Origin: Verrucomicrobiota bacterium | Lineage (GTDB): Bacteria > Verrucomicrobiota > Lentisphaeria > JABSQK01 > JAJFLO01 | Reading direction: 5' to 3' | Assembly (NCBI GenBank): GCA_021772675.1 | Contig: JAJFLO010000063.1 | Location: 1 to 37,750, forward strand | DNA: 37,750 bases | In this document: piece by piece, positions 8,404 to 18,200 of the stretch | Numbering within the stretch: the stretch's first letter is position 1 | Layout: each line of letters begins with the position of its first letter | Position numbers and translations under genes: made by a program | Notes under the pieces: generated by a model | The model's database searches: none | What the model was told of the DNA's origin: nothing | What the model saw: only the letters and a program-made list of their open reading frames with translations

Positions 8404-11400
8404 ATGATGTTTCCAAATCAACAATCAAAAATCAAAAATAATAAATCAAAATACGGTTATCACGAATGGCTTTGCAAAACGAACTTCAGCTTTCTTATCG
8501 GTGCGTCACATCCGCATGACATTATTTCAACAGCGCTGAAGCTTGGCTATTCATCGCTATGCATTAATGATTTTGATGGGGTTTATGGTATCGCACGAAC
8601 GTATCGTGAGTTGCAACATCTTACGTCAGATGGTGATCGGAGTAAACTGAAAATCAACTACGGCGCGGAAATTCATTTTACAAAGGATCATAATAAGCCG
8701 GTTTTACTCCAGAACACATTGGTACTTGTTGCCAAAAACTTAGACGGTTATACGAATCTTTGCCGGTTGTTGACCCATGCCCATCGCGATGGTAAAACTG
8801 AAGCAACAATTCCATTAGATGATTTACTGAGGTTGAATGTTAATGGTTTGTTTGCTATTCAACCAATGCGCGGGCTTGTGCGATCTGGAAATATCAACAA
8901 AGTTGTTCTAACTGACTTGTATACTCATTTTAGTGGTGAATTTTATTTTGCGATCAGCAGACATTTTCATCGATCTGAAGATAAATGGATTCAGCCGACG
9001 ATAAAACTGGCCCATGATCTTGATGCAAAATGTCTGGTAAGCCAGGATGTTTTCCTTCATCGTCGTTCGGAGAAAAGCATGAGTGATTTACTACATGCGA
9101 TCCGGACGAATCAGACATTGGATCAAAGCAGCGCTCATTTTTTTCCAAATGGCGAACGGTGTTTTCAGAGTTTAGAAAACCTTGACCGATTTTATGCGGA
9201 TTTGCCAATTTTTGATGATGCAATGAGACTGGCCCATGATCTCAATGAGCAATGCACACTGTGTTTATCGCAACTCCGATATCACTATCCCAAAGAGATG
9301 ATACCCGAAAATGTTTCGCCTCAAGCCTATTTGGAGCAGTTAACCTGGGAGGGCGCCAAAGAACGGTTTGGTGAGCCGCTGCCCGAGAAAATCCTAACAA
9401 CTCTCACTCATGAACTGGACCTGATCGAGACATTGGAGTTCGCCGATTATTTCCTGACCGTATGGGATATCGTCTGCTGGGCCCGATCACAGAATATTCT
9501 CTGTCAGGGTAGGGGATCGGCTGCGAATTCGGCAGTGTGCTTTGTTCTTGGAATTACATCTGTTAACCCGACATTATTCGATTTGCTCTTTGAGCGTTTT
9601 ATCAGTAAAGAACGCGGTGATCCGCCGGATATCGATGTTGATTTTGAACATGAACGCAGAGAAGAAGTGATTCACTATATTTATCAGCGCTATGGTCGTG
9701 ATCGCGCGGCGATGGTGGCAAATGTCATTACCTTTCGTGGTAAAGGCAGCATGAGGGCTGTGGGCAAAGCGCTTGGCGCCAACGACGATCTGTTGGGGCA
9801 GATATCACATCTGGCAAGCAGTAAGTTTTTTCGTCAAAGTGGTGCTCAGAAGATTATCGGCAAGCTGCAATCTGACATTTGTGATGACTATAAGATTCCG
9901 GATGATTTTCCATGGAAAATATGGGTTCAGTTATCGGAGAAACTCAAAGGTTTTCCTCGGCATTTGGGAATTCATTCCGGCGGATTTATTCTGTCGGATA
10001 AATCATTAAACCACCTGGTCCCTCAGGAACCGGCGACGATGCCGGGTCGAACCATTATCCAGTGGTCTAAAGACGACGTTGAAGGATTAGGATTTTTCAA
10101 GATAGATATTCTCTGTCTCGGGATGCTTACCGCTGTTAGAAAATGTTTCGATGATATAAAAGAGAAATATGGCAGGGCCTTGACCCTATATGGTATCCCT
10201 GCTGATGATCCGGCAACCTATGCTATGATCCAGAGAGCGGATACTGTGGGCACATTTCAAATCGAATCCCGGGCGCAGATGTCTATGCTCCCCCGTCTGC
10301 GGCCGCGGTGTTTCTATGATCTGGTTATCGAAGTGGCGATTATCCGTCCGGGCCCGATTCAAGGCAAAGTCATCCACCCTTACCTAGCACGTCGTGAAGG
10401 ATTAGAGCCGGTTACCTTTCCAAGTGAAGAATTACGGCCCATTTTGACCCGGACATTAGGGGTTGCCATTTTTCAGGAGCAGGCGATGCGTATTGCTGTG
10501 GCCGTGGGTGATTTTACGCCGGGCGAAGCCAATGAATTGCGCAAAAATATTGGTGCATGGAATATAAAAGAATTTGAGATGAACCTCAATCCATGGTTAG
10601 AAAAGTTGCAACGTGGTATGAAGCGTAATGGGCTTAATCAGAAGTTCATTGATGAAATTATGGGACAGATGCAAGGCTTTTCTCATTATGGCTTTCCTGA
10701 ATCTCATTCGGTTTCATTTGCACTGATTGCGTACACATCGAGTTATTTAAAATGTCATTATCCAGCAGCCTTTTTCAATGCCATTCTCAATTCACAGCCT
10801 ATGGGATTTTATTCACCTCATGCCTTACTGCAAGCTGCAAATCGGGATGGTGTCAAAATTTTACCTGTATCAGTTAATTATTCAAACTGGGATAACAAGC
10901 TTGAAGAGATATCGCAAAGTAATCGTCCGAATGTTTATGGTATTCGTCTCGGGTTTCGATTAGTGAGATCACTGTCAAAAGATGCTGCCGAAGAGATTAT
11001 GCGTGTTCGCCAACGCATTGAGTCTTGGACTGACTTCGATCATTTTTTGAATACCGTGAAACTTCATCGTGATGATTTCACTGCATTGGCTTCAGCGAAT
11101 GCGTTTCAGGAGTTTGATCTCAGTCGATCCGAGGCTGTTTGGCAAGCCGAAGCAGTGCCGTTTAAACCGTTGATTGATGTTGACGAAAAAGAAATAGAGT
11201 GGCAGCCGGAAAGCAAGATGGAAATGGTTCAACGCGATTTTCGCTCCTTTACGACCTCACTTGGAGATCACCCAGTTACGATCATTAAGAACGAAGACTG
11301 GCGTTATCAAATCCCAGTAGACAGATTGGTCTCTTCTGTGAATTTATTGTCGAAGCGCAGGAATCAGCGCTTATTTGTTTTTGGCATGACCCTGGTCCGA

Positions 11401-11607
11401 CAGGCACCGCCATCTGCCAAAGGCATGGTTTTTATCACCATGGAAGATGAGACCGGATTTATTAATCTCGTTTTCAGTCCCGATATCTATGCGACGTTTT
11501 ACGAATTAGTCGATCGCCAATCTTTCCTATGCGTCGAAGGCACCCTCCAAAAAGCCAATGATTATCATTCAATTTTGGTGAATAGAATTATAGGACAGGT
11601 TAATTAA
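8404..11607 (+). CDS. dnaE2: Error-prone DNA polymerase DnaE2 (ImuC)
   Basis: This is a C-family DNA polymerase III alpha subunit of the DnaE2/ImuC class, the catalytic enzyme of damage-tolerant synthesis with ImuA and ImuB. The 1067-residue length fits the class (about 1040-1090). The N-terminal PHP domain begins NFSFLIGASHP (about 26-36); its usual metal-binding histidines are replaced, as is common in DnaE2. The catalytic aspartates are visible: PPDIDVDFEHE with D409 and D411, and FFKIDILCLG with D568. Other signatures are GRGSAANSAVCFVLG, AMVANVITFR, HLGIHSGGF, TFQIESRAQM and IIRPGPIQG. A C-terminal OB fold (about 989-1067) contains VRQAPPSAKGMVFITMEDET. Residues 1-15 come from 'aatcaaaaatcaaaaat' repeat words. 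Only a weak Shine-Dalgarno precedes the ATG. The stop codon overlaps the next palindrome. Confidence 0.96.
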   Translation: MMFPNQQSKIKNNKSKYGYHEWLCKTNFSFLIGASHPHDIISTALKLGYSSLCINDFDGVYGIARTYRELQHLTSDGDRSKLKINYGAEIHFTKDHNKPVLLQNTLVLVAKNLDGYTNLCRLLTHAHRDGKTEATIPLDDLLRLNVNGLFAIQPMRGLVRSGNINKVVLTDLYTHFSGEFYFAISRHFHRSEDKWIQPTIKLAHDLDAKCLVSQDVFLHRRSEKSMSDLLHAIRTNQTLDQSSAHFFPNGERCFQSLENLDRFYADLPIFDDAMRLAHDLNEQCTLCLSQLRYHYPKEMIPENVSPQAYLEQLTWEGAKERFGEPLPEKILTTLTHELDLIETLEFADYFLTVWDIVCWARSQNILCQGRGSAANSAVCFVLGITSVNPTLFDLLFERFISKERGDPPDIDVDFEHERREEVIHYIYQRYGRDRAAMVANVITFRGKGSMRAVGKALGANDDLLGQISHLASSKFFRQSGAQKIIGKLQSDICDDYKIPDDFPWKIWVQLSEKLKGFPRHLGIHSGGFILSDKSLNHLVPQEPATMPGRTIIQWSKDDVEGLGFFKIDILCLGMLTAVRKCFDDIKEKYGRALTLYGIPADDPATYAMIQRADTVGTFQIESRAQMSMLPRLRPRCFYDLVIEVAIIRPGPIQGKVIHPYLARREGLEPVTFPSEELRPILTRTLGVAIFQEQAMRIAVAVGDFTPGEANELRKNIGAWNIKEFEMNLNPWLEKLQRGMKRNGLNQKFIDEIMGQMQGFSHYGFPESHSVSFALIAYTSSYLKCHYPAAFFNAILNSQPMGFYSPHALLQAANRDGVKILPVSVNYSNWDNKLEEISQSNRPNVYGIRLGFRLVRSLSKDAAEEIMRVRQRIESWTDFDHFLNTVKLHRDDFTALASANAFQEFDLSRSEAVWQAEAVPFKPLIDVDEKEIEWQPESKMEMVQRDFRSFTTSLGDHPVTIIKNEDWRYQIPVDRLVSSVNLLSKRRNQRLFVFGMTLVRQAPPSAKGMVFITMEDETGFINLVFSPDIYATFYELVDRQSFLCVEGTLQKANDYHSILVNRIIGQVN

Positions 11608-11696
11608 CGCAAAGACGCAGAGAAAAGAAGTAAACGGGAACGGGAAGAAGAAAGAGTGTTTTTTAATAATCTTTAACCCTTTGCGCCTCTGCGTTT
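11606..11696. repeat. CGCAAAG-type palindrome, 3' side of the GxxExxY gene
   Basis: The left arm aacgcaaagacgcagag (11606-11622) pairs imperfectly with ctttgcgcctctgcgttt (11679-11696), enclosing a purine-rich loop. The left arm starts within the dnaE2 stop codon; the right arm ends 11 bases before the GxxExxY stop. A second palindrome of the same words lies at 12163-12252. Confidence 0.85.
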
Positions 11697-11707
11697 CAAT
11701 AAATGCC

Positions 11708-12100
11708 TTACAACCCATTCACCACTCTATGAATCCCATTCTTCAATAATTTCATTCCAAAGTTCAGGACTAAGCCCAGTTTTAAATCGCTCAATCTTAG
11801 ATATGTCAACACCTGTGCTTCAAAGATTGGGTTATATTCACTAACTGCCTTACATTCGACAATCACCAGCTCATCAATAATCAGATCAATCCGCAATGGG
11901 TTACCCAGTATATTCCCTTTATATTCTATGGGCAGGGTAACTTGACGTTGCACAAGTAATCCTCTTTCTTTCAGTTCCCATGAGAGAGCTTCTTCATAGA
12001 CACTTTCCAGTAGTCCCGGACCGCCAAGTGACCTATGAGTTTCAATCCCACATTCAATGATTGTTCGGCTTAATTCGTCTTCTTGTTTCAATTTCCCCAC
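11708..12100 (-). CDS. GxxExxY protein, PD-(D/E)XK nuclease-like
   Basis: This 130-residue protein belongs to the GxxExxY family, named for a motif seen here as GLLESVYEEAL (about 29-39). Its second half has the predicted PD-(D/E)XK-type core: RIDLIID (70-76) followed by LVIVECKAV (78-86), where the aspartate and the E-x-K would be the metal and catalytic residues. Family function is not established. The length is typical (120-135). The gene opposes dnaE2 and is bracketed by two palindromic repeats made of the same CGCAAAG/CGCAGAG words. The start MGKLKQEDELSRTII is supported by agggaggtgggg just upstream on the minus strand, a strong Shine-Dalgarno. It could be a selfish or repeat-associated nuclease; that is inference. 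Confidence 0.88.
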   Translation of the reverse strand: MGKLKQEDELSRTIIECGIETHRSLGGPGLLESVYEEALSWELKERGLLVQRQVTLPIEYKGNILGNPLRIDLIIDELVIVECKAVSEYNPIFEAQVLTYLRLSDLKLGLVLNFGMKLLKNGIHRVVNGL

Positions 12101-12162
12101 CTCCCTTTGTGTATTATAGTTGTTGAAAAATGTGAAAAAGTCAAGGCTGCATCATTAATAAC

Positions 12163-12252
12163 TAACGCAAAGGCGCGAAGGCGCAGAGAAAAGATGGAAA
12201 AAAAGAAGTTTAAAAAATCTTAAAACCTTTGCGTCTCTGCGTCTTTGCGTTA
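12163..12252. repeat. CGCAAAG-type palindrome, 5' side of the GxxExxY gene
   Basis: The left arm (12163-12188, taacgcaaaggcgcgaagg...) and right arm (12227-12252, ending gtctttgcgtta) are about 26 bp each and pair with few mismatches. The spacer is purine-rich, like the one at 11623-11678. The palindrome lies 63 bases upstream of the GxxExxY start and 74 bases before the response-regulator start. Confidence 0.9.
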
Positions 12253-12325
12253 AAAAACAGTTTCTAATGCATTTTTGCTCTCTTCATAAATTTTATTGGG
12301 TGAATATAGGAAGTATATTGGTATT

Positions 12326-12931
12326 ATGAAAAATATTGTTGCTATAGATGACCACCAATTATTTCTTGATGGGCTTAAAGGTCTTGTTAATTCAATAGAT
12401 GACTGGAATTGGGAGGCTGGATTTACAGATGCACGGAAATTTCTGAAGCAGTTGGATACATTATCAGTAGATTTATTACTGCTGGACATTTCTATGCCTA
12501 TTTTGAATGGATTTAAGGTGCTGGCTGAATTACAGAATCGAAATCTACAAATACCAGTGATTTTTCTAACCAGCTTAAAACATCCGTTGCTCATTGCCCG
12601 ATTGGAAATTTCTGGAGCAAGAGGTTGTATTTTGAAAGAAGATTCAGTAAACGATCTGCGTGAAATACTCAATGAAGTTCGAGGTGGAGAAGAGTTTTGT
12701 ATGAGCAAATCATTGCAGGAAATTGTAAATCCACGACTACGATCATTAAGTCCACGCGAATTTGAAATTCTTGATCTTATCGCAAAAGGATTCCTGAATA
12801 AGGAAATTGCAGGCCAATTAAAGATTTCTGAGGGTACTGTAATAACACACAGAAAACGTATTAAAGACAAGGCTGGTGTATGCAATGCTGCTGATATGGC
12901 AACTCTTGCTAAAGAAATGGGCATTTGTTAA
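12326..12931 (+). CDS. NarL/LuxR-family response regulator
   Basis: This is a 201-residue response regulator that binds DNA when phosphorylated. The receiver domain (1-120) shows the acidic pair in AIDDH (D8, D9), the phospho-acceptor in LLLLDISMP (D54), a conserved T/S in VIFLTS and the lysine in GCILKED. The LuxR-type helix-turn-helix at the C-terminus reads LSPREFEILDLIAKGFLNKE then ISEGTVITHRKRI. The ATG at 12326 is preferred over an in-frame TTG at 12296 because the receiver starts exactly here (MKNIVAIDDHQ). A modest aggaag lies 12 bases upstream. The paired kinase follows 51 bases later on the same strand, so they probably form one operon. The palindrome at 12163-12252 sits in the promoter interval. 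Confidence 0.95.
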   Translation: MKNIVAIDDHQLFLDGLKGLVNSIDDWNWEAGFTDARKFLKQLDTLSVDLLLLDISMPILNGFKVLAELQNRNLQIPVIFLTSLKHPLLIARLEISGARGCILKEDSVNDLREILNEVRGGEEFCMSKSLQEIVNPRLRSLSPREFEILDLIAKGFLNKEIAGQLKISEGTVITHRKRIKDKAGVCNAADMATLAKEMGIC

Positions 12932-12982
12932 TCTGCTGATTAACAAAATCAGCTTTTCCCACATTTTGGTCTTTTCTTTTCT

Positions 12983-14866
12983 ATGACGATGAAACTTATA
13001 TTCAGAATAGCATTACTACAGCTTCTTTTAATCCAAACAGGGTGTTACCATAAAACTGCTACTGAGGACTTCCTGCTTCTCCAATTTTCAGACGTTAAGT
13101 TTAGGATTGGGGATAATCTTCACTGGGCAGAACCAAACTTGGACGATTCTACCTGGAAGAAGTCTTCACTTCCGCATTTTTGGAAGAATGAAAATGTGCA
13201 AATTCCCCAAAACGAATTTTGTGGTAAAGGTTGGTATCGAATAACGTTCGACCGACCTGATAATCCAGACAAAACCAATTTGGCATTTTATCTGGGACGA
13301 AGTTTCACAATGACCGAAGTGTATTTTAATGGTCATCGACTTGGTGCAAACCTACCATCCATGAATGATAAAAATGTGTTTTACTATCCAGAATACTCAA
13401 CGCCAATTGTTTATTCTATTGATGAAAACTGGTGGAATGATGGGAAACAGGTAATCGCAATCCGTCAATTTTTGAATAATAATATGGGAGGTATTATGGA
13501 TTTCCCAATTGGAATTGGGCTTGACACCAAACTTATCAATCATCGTACAACATTGAGGACCTATGAAATTATTGTTCAAATAGTAAATATAGTTTTAGTG
13601 GCGCATTGGTTATTGATTTTTATTTTATTGGCACCTCAGGAGAAAAGTCGTCCTGGATTTAGAACAACTCTTGTTTTTCTGGGATTAACTCTTATCGCCT
13701 GGATTCTTTTTTTCCCTGGATGGAAAATCCCCATTTCTAAAACAACTGAGTTAATCTTGGGATTCACTGCGCAATTTGCACTGGCTGGAATTATATACTG
13801 TATACCGCTGATGATGTATCAATTACTCGAAATATCTTACCATCGGCGTATGGCCATTTATGCTGGACTAATACTAATTTGGTTTATTCCTGGATGTCTT
13901 TTTAGATATTTTTTCCCTGTATTCATAATTAAGATTTCAATCTTCTATTGTTTCCCTCTTGTATTGATTTTTGGATTTTTTTATTGTATTCAGGCGTGTT
14001 GGTATAGCTTTAGGGTAAAGAATCAAGATGCAATTTATTTTGGCATAGGCATTACATCTCTTATGATTTTCACTGGATATGATATCTTGCAAGGATTGGT
14101 TCCTATATTTTCACTACACGATAAATGGGATGTACCAATTGGCAGATATGGTGATTTGATAAGCCTAACTCTGATAGGCCATTTTATCTTCATTAATGCG
14201 TTAGGATTAGGGTTGCTTCTAAGGTTTCGTGCGAAACAGAAAACAATCACTAATCTATCTAATAAAGTTATTTCTGCTGAATCAACCGAACGTCAACGAG
14301 TATCCAGAGAACTTCACGATGGTATTACACAATCATTACAAACTCTGAAGATGCAATCTGATTTGATTCAGTTGGATAGTCATGATGATTCAAAATTTAA
14401 TTTAAAGATCAGTTCAATCGCTGAAGGTCTTGAGACCGCGATTGGTGATTTACGCCAGGTTGCAACTAACATGAGACCGATTGAAATAGAAAAACATGGA
14501 TTTATAAAAGCCTTGAAGCGATTTGTTGATGATATTAGTACGAACACCTCAATTGAGATTAAGCTTGATATTAAATCAGATATTACCTTGTCGGACTCCG
14601 CTGAGAACCATCTTTATCGAATGATTCAGGAAGCAACACAAAATGCGATTAAACATAGTAATTGTCATTTTCTTTCAATTGCTATAGAACAAAAAGCCGA
14701 CAAAACGTACTTTTATTGCGAGGATGATGGTGATGGATTTACCATCGATGAGTTAAATAGTGCATCTGCGTTTAATACATTGAAAGAGCGTACTGAAATA
14801 CTTGATGGTATATGTAATATTCGCAGTAATTCAGGCGAAGGTACAACTATTGCAATCCGCTTTTAA
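12983..14866 (+). CDS. 7TM-DISM-type sensor histidine kinase (HisKA_3)
   Basis: This 627-residue membrane kinase is likely to phosphorylate the regulator just upstream. It has an N-terminal signal or anchor with Cys21 in IQTGC (a non-ideal lipobox), then an extracytoplasmic beta-sandwich (about 30-180) of the galactose-binding/GH2-like kind (DDSTWKKSSLPHFW, GKGWYRITF, VYFNGHRLG). Seven hydrophobic segments follow between about 193 and 414, as in 7TMR-DISM sensors. The dimerisation helix has ERQRVSRELHDGITQSLQ with the phospho-acceptor His445. The ATPase domain has an N-box (QEATQNAIKHS), DDGDGF, LKERTEILDG and GEGTT. The extracellular fold suggests carbohydrate sensing. The stop codon TAA coincides with the insertion point of a miniature element (14867-15046). 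Confidence 0.93.
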   Translation: MTMKLIFRIALLQLLLIQTGCYHKTATEDFLLLQFSDVKFRIGDNLHWAEPNLDDSTWKKSSLPHFWKNENVQIPQNEFCGKGWYRITFDRPDNPDKTNLAFYLGRSFTMTEVYFNGHRLGANLPSMNDKNVFYYPEYSTPIVYSIDENWWNDGKQVIAIRQFLNNNMGGIMDFPIGIGLDTKLINHRTTLRTYEIIVQIVNIVLVAHWLLIFILLAPQEKSRPGFRTTLVFLGLTLIAWILFFPGWKIPISKTTELILGFTAQFALAGIIYCIPLMMYQLLEISYHRRMAIYAGLILIWFIPGCLFRYFFPVFIIKISIFYCFPLVLIFGFFYCIQACWYSFRVKNQDAIYFGIGITSLMIFTGYDILQGLVPIFSLHDKWDVPIGRYGDLISLTLIGHFIFINALGLGLLLRFRAKQKTITNLSNKVISAESTERQRVSRELHDGITQSLQTLKMQSDLIQLDSHDDSKFNLKISSIAEGLETAIGDLRQVATNMRPIEIEKHGFIKALKRFVDDISTNTSIEIKLDIKSDITLSDSAENHLYRMIQEATQNAIKHSNCHFLSIAIEQKADKTYFYCEDDGDGFTIDELNSASAFNTLKERTEILDGICNIRSNSGEGTTIAIRF

Positions 14867-15046
14867 GGGCTCACAAATAAATAATTTGGATAATTTCGCG
14901 CTCAGATTAATGTCAGATTTGTTCGATCGGAATGGCGAAACTCTGTAGGAATATTACCATATTTCAATGTTTTTCGACGTTTGGATCGGGCAAAGTATGA
15001 CGTGAAGACGAGATGCGAAAAGTCCAAGTTATTTATTTGTGAGACC
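14867..15046. mobile_element. Miniature inverted-repeat element inserted at the kinase stop codon
   Basis: This 180-bp unit has 24-bp terminal inverted repeats with two mismatches (14867-14890 begins gggctcacaaataaataa; 15023-15046 ends ttatttatttgtgagacc). The triplet taa flanks both ends; the left copy (14864-14866) is the histidine-kinase stop codon. It has no coding capacity. From 15047 to 15293 there is no gene, but a cccgcatt/aatgcggg hairpin (about 15109-15134) lies there. Confidence 0.85.
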
Positions 15047-15277
15047 TAAGTGATCCAGGATTATTTATTTTTGCTTACTTTTTATGTATTCAATTCCCCC
15101 CCCTCCTACCCGCATTACTGTGAGAAATGCGGGCTAATTCGTCCTATCCCCTATATCGGATACACGAAGTAGTGGACTATTAACACACTCAAATATTATC
15201 TATCCTTAATTATGTAATCCAAGGAAGTAAAATCCTTCCAGCAAAAACAATTGTTTGTTAACATAATAAAATTGAAA

Positions 15278-15293
15278 TAGAAAGAGGATAGAA
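15278..15293 (+). promoter_or_regulatory. Strong ribosome binding site of the Calx-beta/LamG gene
   Basis: The run gaaagaggatag lies just upstream of the ATG at 15294, giving an AGAGGA core about 5 bases from the start. It is one of the clearest Shine-Dalgarno sites in the window and fixes this start. Confidence 0.7.
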
Positions 15294-18200
15294 ATGAACA
15301 CTCACATATATAAAATAAAGCGGGCAATACAATGGTTTTTATATTCTTTGCTAATACTTACAATTATTCCTTTTGAGATTGTTCTGGGTGCAGGTAATTG
15401 GCCGGGTATTAATAACGGAGGAACGCGTACGAATTCCAGTGATGTTAATGTTGGTAATAATCTACAACTTCAGTGGACTTATGTTATGGACCCGCAAAAT
15501 GTAAATACTTCAAAAACTTCAACAGGCACCTATAATGGGTCCTTTCGTTCTAAAAATATAGCTATAAGGGGAGGACGTATCGCCTTGCTGGCGCCTCAGG
15601 GGGCTGGACAAGACTTTGTTTTTTTGGATCCTGGCAAAAATCTAATCTCATCCTTTCCAACAACATTGTCAGAATCAACCGGGGCAGAGTGGAATTCTTT
15701 TGGGCAGGAAGGGCGCGATACACGTAATGGTCAATTTATCGTATACTGGCATGCAAACGGTAATATTTATGCCCGCACATCAGGAGATGCGCAAAATGTA
15801 TTGGCGACGTCTAAGGGATACCAGGCGAGCAATGGTAGCGAAATTCTCTCCATCGTGGGGAATCAGCAGAGCAGCAATCGGACGGGATATTTTGCCATGA
15901 ATGATAATTCTGCATGGATTTTTACGACTCCTGGCGGGCACCCGGCCAATGGTGTTACGGCTAACAGTACATTTTATATGTCTCCTCTTGATGATGCCTC
16001 CGGCTTTTCTACTATAGAAATTGTACCAACGTTTTTGGAGTCCCATCTCTTTACGTGGGGCAATCCATTTATTGTTGACGGCAATCGTCTTTATACCTTA
16101 GGTCCTGCAAGTAATGATTTTGAATGGCTGGGGACCTATATAATGGCCTACACAGTTGTAAATCAGGGGATGTTAAATGGCGAAGACACACCTGATTTTG
16201 TGCACACTAATTTAAATAGTTTTATTGCTAGAGAAGGGGATCTAAACGCAAGCCTCAAGCCATGGTGTGCCGGGAATAATGAGATATATGTGGTTGCGGC
16301 TGAGGCTGGCAGTAATGGTCCGAATTCATTTTTCATCGATTTTTCTCAACCCCTGCGCTTAACAGGTATTGATAGGAATTCGGGGGCTGACTGGGAGTTG
16401 CCCATTTCAATTTCAGCGCCAGGTTTTGAACCCTGGTATTTTATGCCTCAGATAGCCTACGCAGATCGCATCTCAACCCAAAGTGCTGAGTATGTTGCCG
16501 TAATGCTCCCTGAAGTGAGTGGGCTATTAAATTTTCCACGTCCATATAATACTAGCGGTTTTCATCAAACCCGCATTTCGGTAGTTAATGCGACGACTCA
16601 GAATGAGCAGTGGTCGTACGCATATGCTGCAAACGAAACATCTCCGTTGTGGAGTTATCATTGTAATACCAATACGAAGATGTTGATCGCAGGCGATGCA
16701 CTCTTTGTTGCCTATGTAAAAACAGCAGTAGACATTGATGAATATGTAGATCTTGATGAGTTTCATCCACTCACGCTGTACATTGACCGGTTTGAATTAG
16801 TCGATGGCACGCGAACATCGTCTTCCTTTGCTCTAGGAGAAAACGCTAATACTATTCAATTAGACGATTTTGCTGCCGTTGATGGTAAGTTGTACGTACT
16901 GATCACGAACAAGGAATTCGTTCTCAATACCTCTATGGTTGGTGGAAGCCAGATTCTCGCATGCGTCGGCGATGGTCCGGCGAATGGAAGTTCCATTACT
17001 ATGGAAGCAGGCAATTTAAGCGTTGCTGAAGGCGATCAATCAGCGACAGTTACTGTGCAGCGTTTTGGTAACTCTGCCACACCTGTATCTATAAGGATTT
17101 CAACTCAAGATGATACAGCCATTTCAGGAAGTGATTATACGCAAAACGTGAGTATTTTGACATTCGCACCCGGAGAAACGAGTAAGCAATTTACTGTTGA
17201 TATAATTGATGATGGTATAACTGAAGTGAATAAATCATTCGATGTTGTTCTTGATCAACTGATTGGCGATGCAACACTTATTGAACCGTCTAATACTCAG
17301 GTAACTATTTTGGATAATGATTTTGCTGATAGTATTGAGATATCCAGCGCATTATATACCGTTGGAGAAGGTGACGGTCAAATAACCGTGGATCTGTTAC
17401 GATCCGGGACCGATTTATCAAATCCTGTGACTGTGACAGCACAAACTTTAGAAATGACCGCAACAGGCGGATTGGACTATGTTGAAAAAACGGAAGTAAT
17501 TACGTTTAATTCTTTTGAGACAATAAAATCCTTTATTATTACAATAAACGATGACTCTCTTATAGAGTCAGACGAAGACTTGATCATTCAGCTAAGTACA
17601 CCGACGGGAGGGGCCGTATTGGGAATACAAACCAATTCTCAATTAGTTATTCAAGATAATGACAATAATAATAGCGGTTTGAAACTACATTGGGCGATGG
17701 ATGAAAACTCAGGTATCACATTGAGTGATAGTTCCGGGAATAGCAATGTGGGGGCATTTCAAGGTACGCCAACCTGGGGACCGGGAAACATCGGAACTGC
17801 GCTTAACTTTGATGCCTGGGGTGAATTGGTAACCGCTGCAGGTGATCAGCCATCACTCAATCCGACATCTGAAATAACTCTGGCAGCCTGGATTGATCAG
17901 AGTGGACAGCTGATCATCTGTAAAGGAAGTGAAGAACAACAATATCATCTAAAAGGAGAGTGGAATGGTATCACCTTTGGGGCCAAAATTGATGGTGTCT
18001 GGAGAAAATACAAGGGAAATATTGTACTGAATAATTTGCCACAATGGCGGCATGTATGCGGTACCTATGATGGTACAACAATGCGGGTTTATGTTGATGG
18101 TGTGGAAATTGGATCCGGACTGGCTATAACGGGTTCTATTACTGCTAGTTTGGGGGATTTAGCAATTGCTGGCCAAGCTAACGGTGGAAAAACCTATGTG

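Noticed and set aside
12296-12325. TTG start for the response regulator
   Set aside because: The receiver domain begins at the ATG at 12326 and the extra ten residues have no family match.
12250-12924. 224-codon minus-strand open frame
   Set aside because: It is antisense to a well-supported response regulator whose motifs are intact.
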